DNA from: SZUA-36 sp963759155
GTDB lineage: Bacteria > Pseudomonadota > Gammaproteobacteria > Xanthomonadales > SZUA-36
Direction: 5' to 3'
DNA length: 64,000 nt
Assembly: GCA_963759155.1 (NCBI GenBank)
Contig: CAVWXX010000005.1
Location: forward strand, 434,001-498,000
The position numbers and the translations under genes were made by a program. The notes below the pieces were generated by a model. The model was not told where the DNA came from, did not search any database, and worked only from the letters and a program-made list of their open reading frames with translations. This document shows positions 8,140 to 16,968 of the stretch, in pieces; the first letter of the stretch is position 1; each line of letters opens with the position of its first letter.

Positions 8140-10115
8140 AGGTCCCTTATTAGCAGGAGATTCCCGTTCACCTGTTTTATCTGCAGCGCCTCTATGTCTT
8201 CTACCAGTTGTTGCAGACTTTCATTCGAGGCAGGTTTTGCACGCCAATAACTGAAAAACATCAGTCTTTGCACCAGTACTTCGGTGTTAATCTGACCCAG
8301 AAAAACTGTCTCGCCGCCTGGTTTGAGACGAAAGCCCGAATCCCAGATGCGGATGGTCTCCTGTGTGAACGGGTCTCCACCCAGGCGGTGCAGTGATAGC
8401 GTGTCCGCATATCCGAGATAATCCCGTCTCAACGGCGGCAGTGTAAATTCCGTTGGCTCCGGGTTAATGGACAAAAGCGTCCAGCGCCAGTTGGCGGGTT
8501 CCGCCACCTGCCAACCATGAACCATGAGCGCCTGCGCCAGGTTTTCCGGTTGCCCCGCGAACTGGAAATTAAACTCACGTGCGGTAACGGATTTCGTTTG
8601 GGTACGCTCGCGTGGCAACAACTGCCATTCACGTTCCCACCAGGCTTCCGCCATGATTTCACTTTGTGGCAGAGGCAGTTTTAAGGCCGCGAGATCATTG
8701 TCAAGGTTCTGACCAACCTGCCATGCAAAAGTACCTGCCAGCATGCCGAAAAAGATCAGGCAGGCCACCAGGCCGTTAAACGGCCGCATAGCCCGTTGCC
8801 GGTAAGCAATACCAACCACAAACGTCCAGGCCATACCCAGGGCGACACCCATAAGCGCCCCGCTGAGCCAATCCAGGCCGAGATATAACCTGGCCAAAAC
8901 CAGCAGGGAAAGTAGCAGACCGGTAATCACATAGGGCCATTTGCGTTTACGACGTTTGAGTTCCCTTGCAACCATCACGGCGAAATAGCCCAATACCACC
9001 GTGACCAGGGTTAACGCGGCACTCGGGTCGTACAAGGCATGATCCCCCGCCTCACTCAAAATGGGAGTAGAGCGCAACGACCAGCCAATCAATATCTGCA
9101 GAACCACGCCGCCGCCCATCGCAACCAGCCAGTGCAAAGCCGCCTTGGTGTGACCGGCACCGATAAGCCATAGCAATACCGCCATTGAAGTCGGAATGAG
9201 CACCCACAGACGTGACAACTGTGTCAGGGCCACCATCAGGGGGTCAGCGATATGATTTCTAAGGGTCAGGGCATAGGTTTGAACGGCCTGGTCGATGGCC
9301 TTGGGAGAGTCCGAAAAGGGTGACAGGAACAACAATATCACCATGCCCCAAAACACCAGCACCAGCAACAGCCCCATCATGGTGATGGAAAGCACTTCCG
9401 GCTGGCTTGAATCCAGTAACGGCCCCACGATGCGTCTGAATACCGGGTGCCTTCGCATCCAGCGAATGGCATGCCGCATCCAGCGCGCCGAGTGACCGGC
9501 AAGAAACTCATAGGCAGTCCAGACAATCCACCAGGTCAGCCATAGAACCACGGCGCCGATGATCAGTACCAATGATAAGCGGCCCGCGTACTCGGATGCC
9601 ACCTCCAGTGATGCACCGAACAGCATGCCGGGAATCAGGTAACTTGGGGTCCAGATAACACAGGCAGGGATATCGACCAGTAAAAACCGGCGGGGAGCCA
9701 AGCCCAACATACCGGCCGTCACCGGAATGACGGGACGCAGAGGACCAATAAAACGGCCAATCACCACGCTTTTGGGACCATGAACGTTGAAGTAATCGCG
9801 ACCTCTTTCAAGCATTTGGGGAAACCGTGAAAATGGCCACATATCTGCCAGGTGACTCCGGTATCGCCGGCCAATGGCATAACTGACAAGGTCACCGACA
9901 AATGCTCCCAGCGAACCCCACAACCAGATAGGCAACATATCCAGCGCACCAAGACTGATCAGTGCCCCCAGGCCAAACAGGATGATAATGCCGGGGATCA
10001 GGATACCGACGAAGGCCAGTGACTCCACAAAAGACATGACAAACACCCAGAAACCAGCCCAACCCGGGTTGGCGGACATCCAGTTAAGCAGGTCCTGTGT
10101 CCAGTGAGTTTCCAA
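8118..10115 (-). CDS. DedA - PAP2-like - LssY C-terminal fusion membrane protein
   Basis: 665-aa inner-membrane fusion. Residues 1-200 are a DedA/SNARE-associated domain, with the motifs FVESLAFVGILIPG and VIGRFIGPLRPVIPVTAG; DedA proteins are linked to lipid-carrier flipping. Residues about 240-470 are a PAP2-like membrane domain. About 490-665 is a soluble tail resembling the LssY C-terminal domain (EREWQLLPRERTQ and QALMVHGWQVA). The PAP2 catalytic sites look degenerate: the usual PSGH motif reads DPSAALT, and the usual SR..LG.HW..D reads ARLYLGLDWLSGALMG, so both catalytic His residues and the Asp are replaced. A phosphatase activity is therefore doubtful. Related full-length proteins are common in gammaproteobacteria. 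It is divergent from the SDR gene. Confidence 0.88.
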   Translation of the reverse strand: METHWTQDLLNWMSANPGWAGFWVFVMSFVESLAFVGILIPGIIILFGLGALISLGALDMLPIWLWGSLGAFVGDLVSYAIGRRYRSHLADMWPFSRFPQMLERGRDYFNVHGPKSVVIGRFIGPLRPVIPVTAGMLGLAPRRFLLVDIPACVIWTPSYLIPGMLFGASLEVASEYAGRLSLVLIIGAVVLWLTWWIVWTAYEFLAGHSARWMRHAIRWMRRHPVFRRIVGPLLDSSQPEVLSITMMGLLLVLVFWGMVILLFLSPFSDSPKAIDQAVQTYALTLRNHIADPLMVALTQLSRLWVLIPTSMAVLLWLIGAGHTKAALHWLVAMGGGVVLQILIGWSLRSTPILSEAGDHALYDPSAALTLVTVVLGYFAVMVARELKRRKRKWPYVITGLLLSLLVLARLYLGLDWLSGALMGVALGMAWTFVVGIAYRQRAMRPFNGLVACLIFFGMLAGTFAWQVGQNLDNDLAALKLPLPQSEIMAEAWWEREWQLLPRERTQTKSVTAREFNFQFAGQPENLAQALMVHGWQVAEPANWRWTLLSINPEPTEFTLPPLRRDYLGYADTLSLHRLGGDPFTQETIRIWDSGFRLKPGGETVFLGQINTEVLVQRLMFFSYWRAKPASNESLQQLVEDIEALQIKQVNGNLLLIRDLQSPAGS

Positions 10116-10200
10116 TTTACTTCAGTGCGCCCTTCTTTGCGTACAATTCATCGCTATAATACGGGATTGAACTGCTTAATGCCTGATGCAGGATCTACAA

Positions 10201-11022
10201 ATGCAAACACTCAAAAACAAAACAATATTTATCACCGGTGGGTCCCGCGGAATTGGCAAGGCCATTGCTCTGCGTGCTGCACGTGACGGCGCCAATATTA
10301 TCATTGCCGCCAAGTCCGACAAACCCCACGCTACCCTGCCCGGTACAATTTTTTCCGTTGCAGAGGAAATTGAAAAGGCCGGTGGACATGCCCTGCCCAT
10401 CAAGCTCGATGTTCGCGATGATCAGGCTGTTGTCGAGGCGGTTGAGAAAGCGGCTGATCATTTCAATGGACTGGATATCCTGATTAACAATGCCAGTGCT
10501 ATCACCCTGAAAAATACGCTTGATGTGTCCATGCGTAACTTTGACCTGATGCACTCGGTCAATGTACGCGGCACCTTTGCCTGTTCGAAAGCCTGTTTGC
10601 CCTATCTGCTGAAATCAGATAATCCACATATCCTCAACCTGTCCCCCCCTTTGAATCTTGATCCCGTGTGGTTCAAGGATTACCTGGCTTACACCATGTC
10701 CAAATACGGTATGAGCATGTGTGTTCTCGGTATGGCAAAAGAATTTCGTAAACAGGGTGTTGCTGTCAATGCCCTATGGCCACGCACGGTCATCAAAACT
10801 GCCGCCCTAATGATGTTCGGCGGCGTAGTGAAGGATGAAAATTGCCGTCACCCAGAGATCATGGCTGATGCAGCACACGCGATTCTCTGCCGCGACAGTA
10901 AAACTACCAGTGGAAACTTCTTTATTGACGAGGACGTATTGCGCGCAAACGGCATGAAAGACTTTGACGCTTACTCGATCACTGCCGGCCAACCGCTAAT
11001 GAAAGACCTCTTTCTCGATTGA
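10201..11022 (+). CDS. short-chain dehydrogenase/reductase, HSDL2-like
   Basis: NAD(P)-dependent oxidoreductase of the classical SDR fold, about 273 aa. It has the cofactor loop TGGSRGIGKAIA near the N-terminus, NNAS at the end of strand 4, a catalytic Ser in LNLSPPL, and YTMSKYGMS containing the YxxxK pair. The overall pattern (TGGSRGIG..AAKSDKPH..GTI and SGNFFIDEDVL) resembles the hydroxysteroid dehydrogenase-like 2 group. I place the start at 10201, because AGGAT lies 8 bases upstream and the Rossmann fold begins there; an in-frame ATG at 10186 is possible. The next gene overlaps its stop codon. Substrate unknown. Confidence 0.9.
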   Translation: MQTLKNKTIFITGGSRGIGKAIALRAARDGANIIIAAKSDKPHATLPGTIFSVAEEIEKAGGHALPIKLDVRDDQAVVEAVEKAADHFNGLDILINNASAITLKNTLDVSMRNFDLMHSVNVRGTFACSKACLPYLLKSDNPHILNLSPPLNLDPVWFKDYLAYTMSKYGMSMCVLGMAKEFRKQGVAVNALWPRTVIKTAALMMFGGVVKDENCRHPEIMADAAHAILCRDSKTTSGNFFIDEDVLRANGMKDFDAYSITAGQPLMKDLFLD

Positions 11023-12185
11023 ATAAACCCACTGACCAGAGTCGTCGCTATGTCGCCTCCCTGACGGGTTTGCGAGGTATCGCCGCCCTTTTCGTTTTTA
11101 TCTTTCACTACGGCTTTTTTAATCCGGGTATCAGGCTTGACCTGTCAGTGCCGGTCATCGGCAATGCCTTGCAGTTCCCTTTGGGGTTTGGTTTTGCAGG
11201 TGTCGACGTGTTTTTTGTGTTAAGTGGTTTCCTGTTGTCACTGCCCTTTGCGCGTGCCACGCTAACCCAGACCAGTCATCAACCACTGGCCCAATACTAC
11301 AAGAGACGTATTTTGCGGGTATTTCCTGCCTACTATGCCCAATTGGGCATCATATTGATGGTGGGTAGCTGGTTCATTACATGGCAAGCGCTTAATGGAA
11401 CCTCATTGTTTGCCCATTTATTCATGTTTTTCAATGTTGGCGGGGATCCGGTCCGGCCGATGGTGGGTGTGTGGTGGACCTTGCCGATAGAGTTGTCGTT
11501 TTATTTAATGCTGCCGTTTATCGCCTCGTTCATGCGACCGGTACGATGGATTTTCATCCTGTTTCTTTGCATTCTTCTGAGCCTGGTCTACCGCTTCTGG
11601 TCTGCAAACCTTTTTGCGGCATCACCCGATATTGGCGGCATCGTTGCGGCGGCGTCCCATTTACCCGGGTCTTTACCCGAGTTTCTCCTGGGTGCGTCTG
11701 CCGCCATAATACTGCAATGGCTTGACTTGAAATCTTTGGCGAAACCCCCTGCCTGGTTACTCGATCTTGGGTTTTTGGCCGGTGCCAGCTTAGCCTGCTT
11801 ATGGCTTTGGGAAATCGTGTTTCCACATGGAGAGTACTACTGGCAGGCGCATTGGAGCATGGTGATTGCCCCGGTCGCATTGGGTCTGCCCCTTTCCCTG
11901 ATGGTGGCATGTCTTTACCTGGGAAGCAGAATTGGCAGTTTTATGTTTGCAAATCCTGTTGTCTATTTTCTCGGCTTGATCAGTTACAGCCTCTACCTGT
12001 GGCACTTCATTGTTCTGCAACAGGCGGATCTCATTTTTGGCGCGGCCTATACAGATATGCAAGGCCTGCCGAAGTTCCTGTTTACATCAGCATTGGTCGT
12101 GCTGGTATCAGCTGTTAGCTATTACCTTTTTGAGCGACCCTTTTTTCACCTGGGCGCCCGCCGCAAACCCGTGGATCAGACGTAA
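11019..12185 (+). CDS. acyltransferase-3 family membrane protein
   Basis: 388-aa polytopic acyltransferase (OafA/YrhL/Acyl_transf_3 type) that would transfer acyl groups to a surface sugar or lipid. It opens with SLTGLRGIAALFVFIFHY, the conserved R and H of the family, and continues with GVDVFFVLSGFLLSL, ILRVFPAYYAQL, GVWWTLPIELSFYL and YSLYLWHFIVL, spread over about ten TM helices. The best start is TTG at 11019, overlapping the SDR stop (TTGA), which implies translational coupling. It is convergent with hemL with 17 bp between them. No neighbouring polysaccharide genes reveal the acceptor. Confidence 0.9.
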   Translation: MNKPTDQSRRYVASLTGLRGIAALFVFIFHYGFFNPGIRLDLSVPVIGNALQFPLGFGFAGVDVFFVLSGFLLSLPFARATLTQTSHQPLAQYYKRRILRVFPAYYAQLGIILMVGSWFITWQALNGTSLFAHLFMFFNVGGDPVRPMVGVWWTLPIELSFYLMLPFIASFMRPVRWIFILFLCILLSLVYRFWSANLFAASPDIGGIVAAASHLPGSLPEFLLGASAAIILQWLDLKSLAKPPAWLLDLGFLAGASLACLWLWEIVFPHGEYYWQAHWSMVIAPVALGLPLSLMVACLYLGSRIGSFMFANPVVYFLGLISYSLYLWHFIVLQQADLIFGAAYTDMQGLPKFLFTSALVVLVSAVSYYLFERPFFHLGARRKPVDQT

Positions 12186-12202
12186 AATCCACGGATAAAC
12201 CC

Positions 12203-13504
12203 TTACTGAGCGCATAAACTCAGTGCTTCCCTCGCCGCGTCAATCGTGGCCGAAATATGTTCTTCGGTGTGTGCTGAGGAGACAAAACCTGCCTCGTAAG
12301 CCGATGGTGCAAGGTAAACACCCCGATCAAGCATCGCGTGGAAGAAGCGCTTGAATGTATCGACGTCGACAGCACCCGATTGTTCAAAATTGACAATCTG
12401 TTTCTCGCTGCTGAAATACAGGCCAAACATACCGCCAACCCGGGTTGTGGTAAACGGCACGCCATAGAAATCTGCCTGATCCTGCAGGCCTTCTGTCAAC
12501 ATCCGGGTTTTTTCGGAAAGCGCCTCATAAAAACCCGGTGCCTTGATCTGTTCCAGTGTCGCAAGGCCCGCAGCCATGGCCACCGGGTTTCCGGAAAGTG
12601 TACCGGCCTGATAAACGGGTCCGGAGGGTGCTACCAGTTCCATGAACTCACGCTTGCCACCGAACGCACCGACCGGCATACCGCCACCAATGACCTTGCC
12701 AAAAGTTGACAGGTCCGGTGTGACACCATAGTGGGCCTGCGCGCCGCCAAGGGCCACGCGGAAACCGGTCATGACTTCGTCAAATATCAACAAAACACCG
12801 TGTTGGTCACAAAGCTCACGAAGGCCTTGTAAATAGCCTTCTACCGGTGGAATACAATTCATATTCCCGGCCACGGGCTCAACAATCAGACAGGCAATTT
12901 CGTCACCCTGTTTGGCAAAACAGGTCTTTACTGCATCCAGGTCGTTATATGGCAGGGTCAGGGTAAGGTCAGCACAGGCTGAAGGCACGCCGGGAGAGTT
13001 TGGTACACCCAGCGTCAAGGCACCACTACCCGCCTTGACCAGGAAAGCATCGGCATGGCCGTGATAACAACCTTCAAACTTCAGGATACGGTCTCGACCG
13101 GTTGCCGCACGAGCCACACGGATGGCGCTCATGGTGGCCTCGGTTCCCGAGTTGACCATACGCACCATGTCCATGCCGTCGATCAATTCACACAGGCTTT
13201 CCGCCATGGTCACCTCGGCTGCCGAAGGTGCACCAAAGCTCAAGCCCTTGTTAACCGCTTCGTGCACTGCAGCAATAATGGCCGGGTTGGAATGACCCGC
13301 TATCATGGGGCCCCATGAGCCAACATAATCGATATAGGAGCGCCCGGAAACATCGTACAGGCAGGCACCCGACGAACGTTCGAAAAACACCGGATCACCA
13401 CCGACTCCGTTAAAAGCGCGTACCGGTGAATTCACCCCGCCTGGGATATGTAAACGTGCGCGTTCAATCAATTCATGGCTGTTGGTCATTTTGGTTGTTC
13501 TCAA
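12203..13504 (-). CDS. hemL: glutamate-1-semialdehyde 2,1-aminomutase
   Basis: PLP enzyme converting glutamate-1-semialdehyde to 5-aminolevulinate in the C5 haem/tetrapyrrole pathway. About 433 aa, or 428 if translation begins at the internal ATG (MTNSHELIERA, 13489). It has the expected HIPGGVNSPVRAF, NSGTEATMSAIRVAR, CYHGHADAFLVKAGSG, IFDEVMTGFR and the Schiff-base lysine in TFGKVIGGGMPVGA. It stands alone on the minus strand, divergent from the rubredoxin gene 91 bp away. Confidence 0.97.
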   Translation of the reverse strand: MRTTKMTNSHELIERARLHIPGGVNSPVRAFNGVGGDPVFFERSSGACLYDVSGRSYIDYVGSWGPMIAGHSNPAIIAAVHEAVNKGLSFGAPSAAEVTMAESLCELIDGMDMVRMVNSGTEATMSAIRVARAATGRDRILKFEGCYHGHADAFLVKAGSGALTLGVPNSPGVPSACADLTLTLPYNDLDAVKTCFAKQGDEIACLIVEPVAGNMNCIPPVEGYLQGLRELCDQHGVLLIFDEVMTGFRVALGGAQAHYGVTPDLSTFGKVIGGGMPVGAFGGKREFMELVAPSGPVYQAGTLSGNPVAMAAGLATLEQIKAPGFYEALSEKTRMLTEGLQDQADFYGVPFTTTRVGGMFGLYFSSEKQIVNFEQSGAVDVDTFKRFFHAMLDRGVYLAPSAYEAGFVSSAHTEEHISATIDAAREALSLCAQ

Positions 13505-13595
13505 TCTGCAAAAAACGCCATTTTAACCCGCAAAAGGTTTAAGCGCGCGTCTTTGCATGGCAAACTAACGTTTTTGCCATAACAGGATTAGAACC

Positions 13596-13775
13596 GTGTC
13601 GGAAAAAGGCTATAAAGTCTGGATGTGTATCATCTGTGGCTGGGTTTACGAAGAAGAAAAAGGCTGTCCCGAAGAGGGGCTGGCACCCGGCACACGCTGG
13701 GAAGATATACCGGAATTCTGGGTTTGCCCTGACTGCAGTGCGGGTAAAGAAGATTTTGAAATGATCGAGCTCTGA
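13596..13775 (+). CDS. rubredoxin
   Basis: Small one-iron electron carrier of 59 aa. Iron is bound by C11 and C14 (CIICG) and C44 and C47 (CPDC). The aromatic core residues (W9, Y19, W35, F41, W42) and the GLAPGTRWEDIPEFWVCPDC stretch are standard. The start is GTG at 13596 with AGGATT seven bases upstream; the frame has no suitable ATG. It is immediately upstream of a PspC-domain gene. The electron partner is not visible in this window. Confidence 0.93.
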   Translation: MSEKGYKVWMCIICGWVYEEEKGCPEEGLAPGTRWEDIPEFWVCPDCSAGKEDFEMIEL

Positions 13776-13800
13776 AAGAGCCCGTCAAGGGAACAACAAT

Positions 13801-13992
13801 ATGAGTTCAGGCGTAACGAGAGATAAGCGTAACGGTATGATCGGTGGTGTCTGCGCGGGTCTCGCGAGACATTTCGGTTGGTCTGTCACTGGCACCCGGG
13901 TCGTTTATGTCCTGGCCTCAATCTTATCCGCGGCCTTTCCGGGTATCGTGGTTTACCTCATTTTGTGGCTGTTACTGCCTGAGTCTGACTAG
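13801..13992 (+). CDS. PspC-domain protein
   Basis: 63-aa membrane protein made almost only of a PspC domain: KRNGMIGGVCAGLARHF, then one long hydrophobic helix (VYVLASILSAAFPGIVVYLILWLLLP). In E. coli PspC works with PspB in phage-shock signalling; stand-alone copies like this are common and mostly uncharacterised. It lies 25 bp after rubredoxin and is probably co-transcribed. No pspA, pspB or pspF is seen nearby. It is convergent with the metallophosphatase gene. Confidence 0.88.
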   Translation: MSSGVTRDKRNGMIGGVCAGLARHFGWSVTGTRVVYVLASILSAAFPGIVVYLILWLLLPESD

Positions 13993-13998
13993 AGCTCA

Positions 13999-14748
13999 CT
14001 AATTACCACGCGCCTCGATAATACCGCTGAGTAAGGTTTTATCCTCTCTCAACTCCAGCCATCGGCATGCCGGACCGATGGTATCCGGTGTGAACTTCGG
14101 TGCAATCGTCCGTCCGTTGATTGCACTCGATGGACAACCCAGCATGTGTGTTCCGTTTCTATCCCTCTCAAATACCTGGTGGACATGTCCCCAGGTCACC
14201 GCCCTGATATTGGGATTCTGATCAATCAAGCTTAGAAAAGCTTGTGAGCCGAACAATCGATACTTATCAATCCACGGACTGCCAATATCAATGGGCTGGT
14301 GGTGTAAAGCGATGAGTATCGGACTACCTGTGTGCTGCTGCAGAAATTTTTCGAGCGCCGCCAGGCTCGTTTCACCAAGACGGCCTTCCGGTTTTCCCGG
14401 CAGGCAGGAATTCAAACGGATAATTTTCCATGCACCATGCGTCGAGACCCCTATTGTATTGACCGGGCTGCCGGGAAATACTTCTGACAACAGCTCAGGG
14501 TCATCATGATTCCCGGGCAGAGCGAGTACCGGAACTCCCAGTGGCCTGAAAATCTCCTTAAGGGCCTGGTAGGAAACCCGGCTGCCATCCTCACTGAGGT
14601 CACCCGTGGCTAACAAGAGCCCGGGCTTCAGCGCTTTGACTTTTGGTATCAGCGCCTGCAGGCATCGATACGGATTGATTCCACGGTAGGTCTGTCCCCG
14701 CTTTGCCGACAGATGGCAATCGCTGATCTGGGCGATGAGAATACGCAT
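13999..14748 (-). CDS. CpdA-like metallophosphoesterase (3',5'-cyclic nucleotide phosphodiesterase type)
   Basis: 249-aa calcineurin-like phosphoesterase. The metal-binding motifs are in order: ISDCHLS (D-x-H), ATGDLSEDGS (GD), LPGNHDDP (GNHD), ALHHQP and TWGHVHQVFE (GH-x-H). This spacing matches class III cyclic nucleotide phosphodiesterases such as CpdA, which hydrolyse cAMP. CpdA identity is inferred; other small phosphoesters are possible. It is 34 bp downstream of the DUF192 gene on the same strand. Confidence 0.88.
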   Translation of the reverse strand: MRILIAQISDCHLSAKRGQTYRGINPYRCLQALIPKVKALKPGLLLATGDLSEDGSRVSYQALKEIFRPLGVPVLALPGNHDDPELLSEVFPGSPVNTIGVSTHGAWKIIRLNSCLPGKPEGRLGETSLAALEKFLQQHTGSPILIALHHQPIDIGSPWIDKYRLFGSQAFLSLIDQNPNIRAVTWGHVHQVFERDRNGTHMLGCPSSAINGRTIAPKFTPDTIGPACRWLELREDKTLLSGIIEARGN

Positions 14749-14782
14749 TGCTCTGTAGATGTCAGCCGTCTCTAAAGCCGGA

Positions 14783-15205
14783 TCATTCCAGCCTGATGGT
14801 CAATACGTCCCCGGGCCCGACGCCAAGCTCAGATGCCTTGCCTGCATTGAGTTCCAATACATACATGGCCGGTCCGGTGCTTGGGTAAGAGGGACACCGG
14901 CTGACCCTGCAGGGCGGTGTGTCTGCAGAGATGCTGACCATTTTCAGGTCTTTATCGAAATACATGATATCCAGGGGAATACGCGTGTTTTTCATCCAGA
15001 AACTGCGCGGGGCCTCATTGGGAAAAATAAAAATCATGCCCTCATCATCCGGCATACTATCTCTGAACATCAGTCCCAGGGCCTGTTTCTCTGCGGTATC
15101 CGCGATTTCAACCTTGAAGGTCTTCCCGCCTAATTCAACACGGGGCTCACCTGAAGCGCAGGCTGTACAGGTAACCAACATCAGTACACATAGTAAAAAA
15201 CGCAT
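14783..15205 (-). CDS. exported DUF192 protein
   Basis: 140-aa secreted protein. A hydrophobic N-terminal signal with Cys residues (MRFLLCVLMLVTCTACAS) may be a lipoprotein signal. The rest is a DUF192 domain: EKQALGLMFRDSM, DDEGMIFIFP, FWMKNTRIPLDIMYFD and YVLELNAGKASELGV. The family has no firmly assigned function. It probably forms an operon with the downstream metallophosphatase. A non-coding gap of 137 bp separates it from the DUF4252 lipoprotein. Confidence 0.88.
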   Translation of the reverse strand: MRFLLCVLMLVTCTACASGEPRVELGGKTFKVEIADTAEKQALGLMFRDSMPDDEGMIFIFPNEAPRSFWMKNTRIPLDIMYFDKDLKMVSISADTPPCRVSRCPSYPSTGPAMYVLELNAGKASELGVGPGDVLTIRLE

Positions 15206-15342
15206 CTGGACAATCCGGTTATGGAGAAAACCGAATCATAGCAAGCAATAGTGGCGGCGCACACCTGCAGTCACATATCGGCGCCGTTTTTGGAGTCCTG
15301 CTTACCTGGTGGAGGCCCCTGCTTTCGCGGGGATGACATTGC

Positions 15343-15906
15343 TCATTGCGAGTTTTGTGCTATCTGTACTTGCGGCGCATCATCTACGTCCAGTGCAACC
15401 ATTACATCTCCGAAATGTTCGGGTTGTATGTCACCCATCACGTTGACGACCACGACTTCTTCATCGTCGGCCGACACGATGGTCAAGCCGAGCATACTGT
15501 TGCTTGAAGACTTGGAGAACATCTGTACCAACTCGCCTTCCTCGCGAACCAGCATCACCGGCTGCCAGCCATCGTTACCCAGTTTTCTGCCCATGTTCTC
15601 AAACCTGCGTGCAATGCGTTCGTTATCTCCATGTACCTCGTAGATTCGAATGCGCACACCATCCAGGCTCCGCAGTAATGCCTGTGTTTCCGGTTCCTCG
15701 TCAAGGAATCGCGCGGCAAACCGGAGTGTTGTTTTACCCAGCGATAACGACAGGGTCCGGTCGGTGTCACCAATACCCGGTGAATCCAGGTTAGCGTAGC
15801 CCTCGTTACTCCGGGGTGCTGTAATACCGCATGAAGAAATCAGGAGTGTGATCAATGTCAGTACCAGCACGAGGGCTATGCCATGGTTGTTTTCAAGAGT
15901 TTTCAT
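15343..15906 (-). CDS. DUF4252 domain lipoprotein
   Basis: About 187 aa from the ATG at 15906 (MKTLENNHGI). An upstream in-frame ATG at 15942 would overlap the preceding gene and spoil the signal peptide. A hydrophobic signal ending LLISSCG gives a plausible lipobox. The mature part has the DUF4252 pattern: LDGVRIRIYEV, a Gln/Arg-rich helix, GWQPVMLVREE and VVVVNVMGDIQPEHF. It is the last gene of the sigma/anti-sigma unit and a paralogue of the gene just upstream. Function unknown; membrane-anchored and probably periplasmic. Confidence 0.78.
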   Translation of the reverse strand: MKTLENNHGIALVLVLTLITLLISSCGITAPRSNEGYANLDSPGIGDTDRTLSLSLGKTTLRFAARFLDEEPETQALLRSLDGVRIRIYEVHGDNERIARRFENMGRKLGNDGWQPVMLVREEGELVQMFSKSSSNSMLGLTIVSADDEEVVVVNVMGDIQPEHFGDVMVALDVDDAPQVQIAQNSQ

Positions 15907-15910
15907 CGGT

Positions 15911-16453
15911 TCAGTCGAGATCCAGATCAACATTGACATCAAACTGATCCATCACCCGCGCCAGCTCGGCAGGGTTCAGTTGACCGATAACATTTACAAA
16001 CACGGCCTCTTCGTCATCCACCACCATGACCGTCATACCTTCCATGTTGCCATCAAGTGTTTTCATATAAACAAGGACTTGTTCGTCGTCTTCGTTGACC
16101 TGAACAATCGGCTCCCAACCGGAGGACTTGAGACTGCTCTTGGTATCACTAAACTGGCTTCTGGCTACGTCTGCATTTTCTTCAAGTGAATAGATCTGTA
16201 CCCGTATACCCTTGAGTTTGGAAATCATCTCGGAGGTTTCCGGGCTTTCTGATGAACTCATCATGCCAACAAAGTTAAGCATGGTTCCACCCAGGTTAAT
16301 CGTGATTTTGGGCTCACCATAGGTCAGTGAGAGATCGCCAAAATCGACATAACCCGGCAGATCTTTGAGTTCGTCTTCCTGTGCAATAACAGGTAATGAA
16401 AACAATGTGCAAAGTAGTCCAATAACAAACTTGTTCCTGAATAAACGTTTCAT
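15911..16453 (-). CDS. secreted DUF4252 domain protein
   Basis: 180 aa with a signal peptide (residues 1-24, ending LPVIAQ). The mature domain runs through LKGIRVQIYSLEE, SGWEPIVQVNEDDEQVLVYM, VMVVDDEEAVFVNVIGQLNPAELARVM. The shared IRVQIYS/VRIRIYE, GWEPIVQV/GWQPVMLV and FVNVIGQL/VVNVMGDI segments show it is a paralogue of the downstream lipoprotein. It begins with an ATGA overlap on the anti-sigma stop codon, so it is translationally coupled to the regulators. Function unknown. Confidence 0.82.
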   Translation of the reverse strand: MKRLFRNKFVIGLLCTLFSLPVIAQEDELKDLPGYVDFGDLSLTYGEPKITINLGGTMLNFVGMMSSSESPETSEMISKLKGIRVQIYSLEENADVARSQFSDTKSSLKSSGWEPIVQVNEDDEQVLVYMKTLDGNMEGMTVMVVDDEEAVFVNVIGQLNPAELARVMDQFDVNVDLDLD

Positions 16454-16968
16454 GCTTCTTTCTCCTTGGAGTTTAAATTCTGTGATTTGATGGCCCTGTT
16501 GACCGAACCGGTCACTGCATCTGCCAACGTATGACCAACGCTTGATTCAATTTCGCGCGAGGTGATGGCATTGGCCTTGTCGAGATAGGCAAATGCAATG
16601 GCCATTTCCTGGCGCGCCTTGGCTATCTCACTCGCCGATGGTGTATCTGGTTGCATCAGGCTGAGGGTAATGACCACCAACGGAATGGCTGCAAGCGCCA
16701 TTGCCCAACGTGGCTGTAACAAACTGAAGGTCCGGGCTTTGCTATGCTCGCGCGGTATCGCATTGAGCCGTTTACTCAAACTGGCCGGTGCACGCTCGAC
16801 CTTTACCTCATCCATGGCTTTTTGAAGTTGATAGGCTTCAACAATGGCCCGTGCAAGTTCGCGATCGTCGGATGCTTCCGCTTTGAGCTGTTCAGCATCA
16901 TCTGCGCTCAACTCACCATCGAGTAAGGCGTTGATCCGTTCTTCCCATTTTTCATCATATTCATTCAT
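16450..16968 (-). CDS. anti-sigma factor, single-pass membrane protein
   Basis: 172 aa. The N-terminal ~60 residues (INALLDGELSADDAEQLKAEA) form a RseA/zinc-less anti-sigma-like helical domain. One TM helix follows (AMALAAIPLVVITLSLM, about 88-105), then a periplasmic tail of about 65 residues. Position and architecture indicate that it holds the preceding sigma factor at the membrane. The start overlaps the sigma stop (ATGA), and its stop overlaps the DUF4252 start in the same way. No HxxxCxxC zinc motif is present. Confidence 0.82.
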   Translation of the reverse strand: MNEYDEKWEERINALLDGELSADDAEQLKAEASDDRELARAIVEAYQLQKAMDEVKVERAPASLSKRLNAIPREHSKARTFSLLQPRWAMALAAIPLVVITLSLMQPDTPSASEIAKARQEMAIAFAYLDKANAITSREIESSVGHTLADAVTGSVNRAIKSQNLNSKEKEA

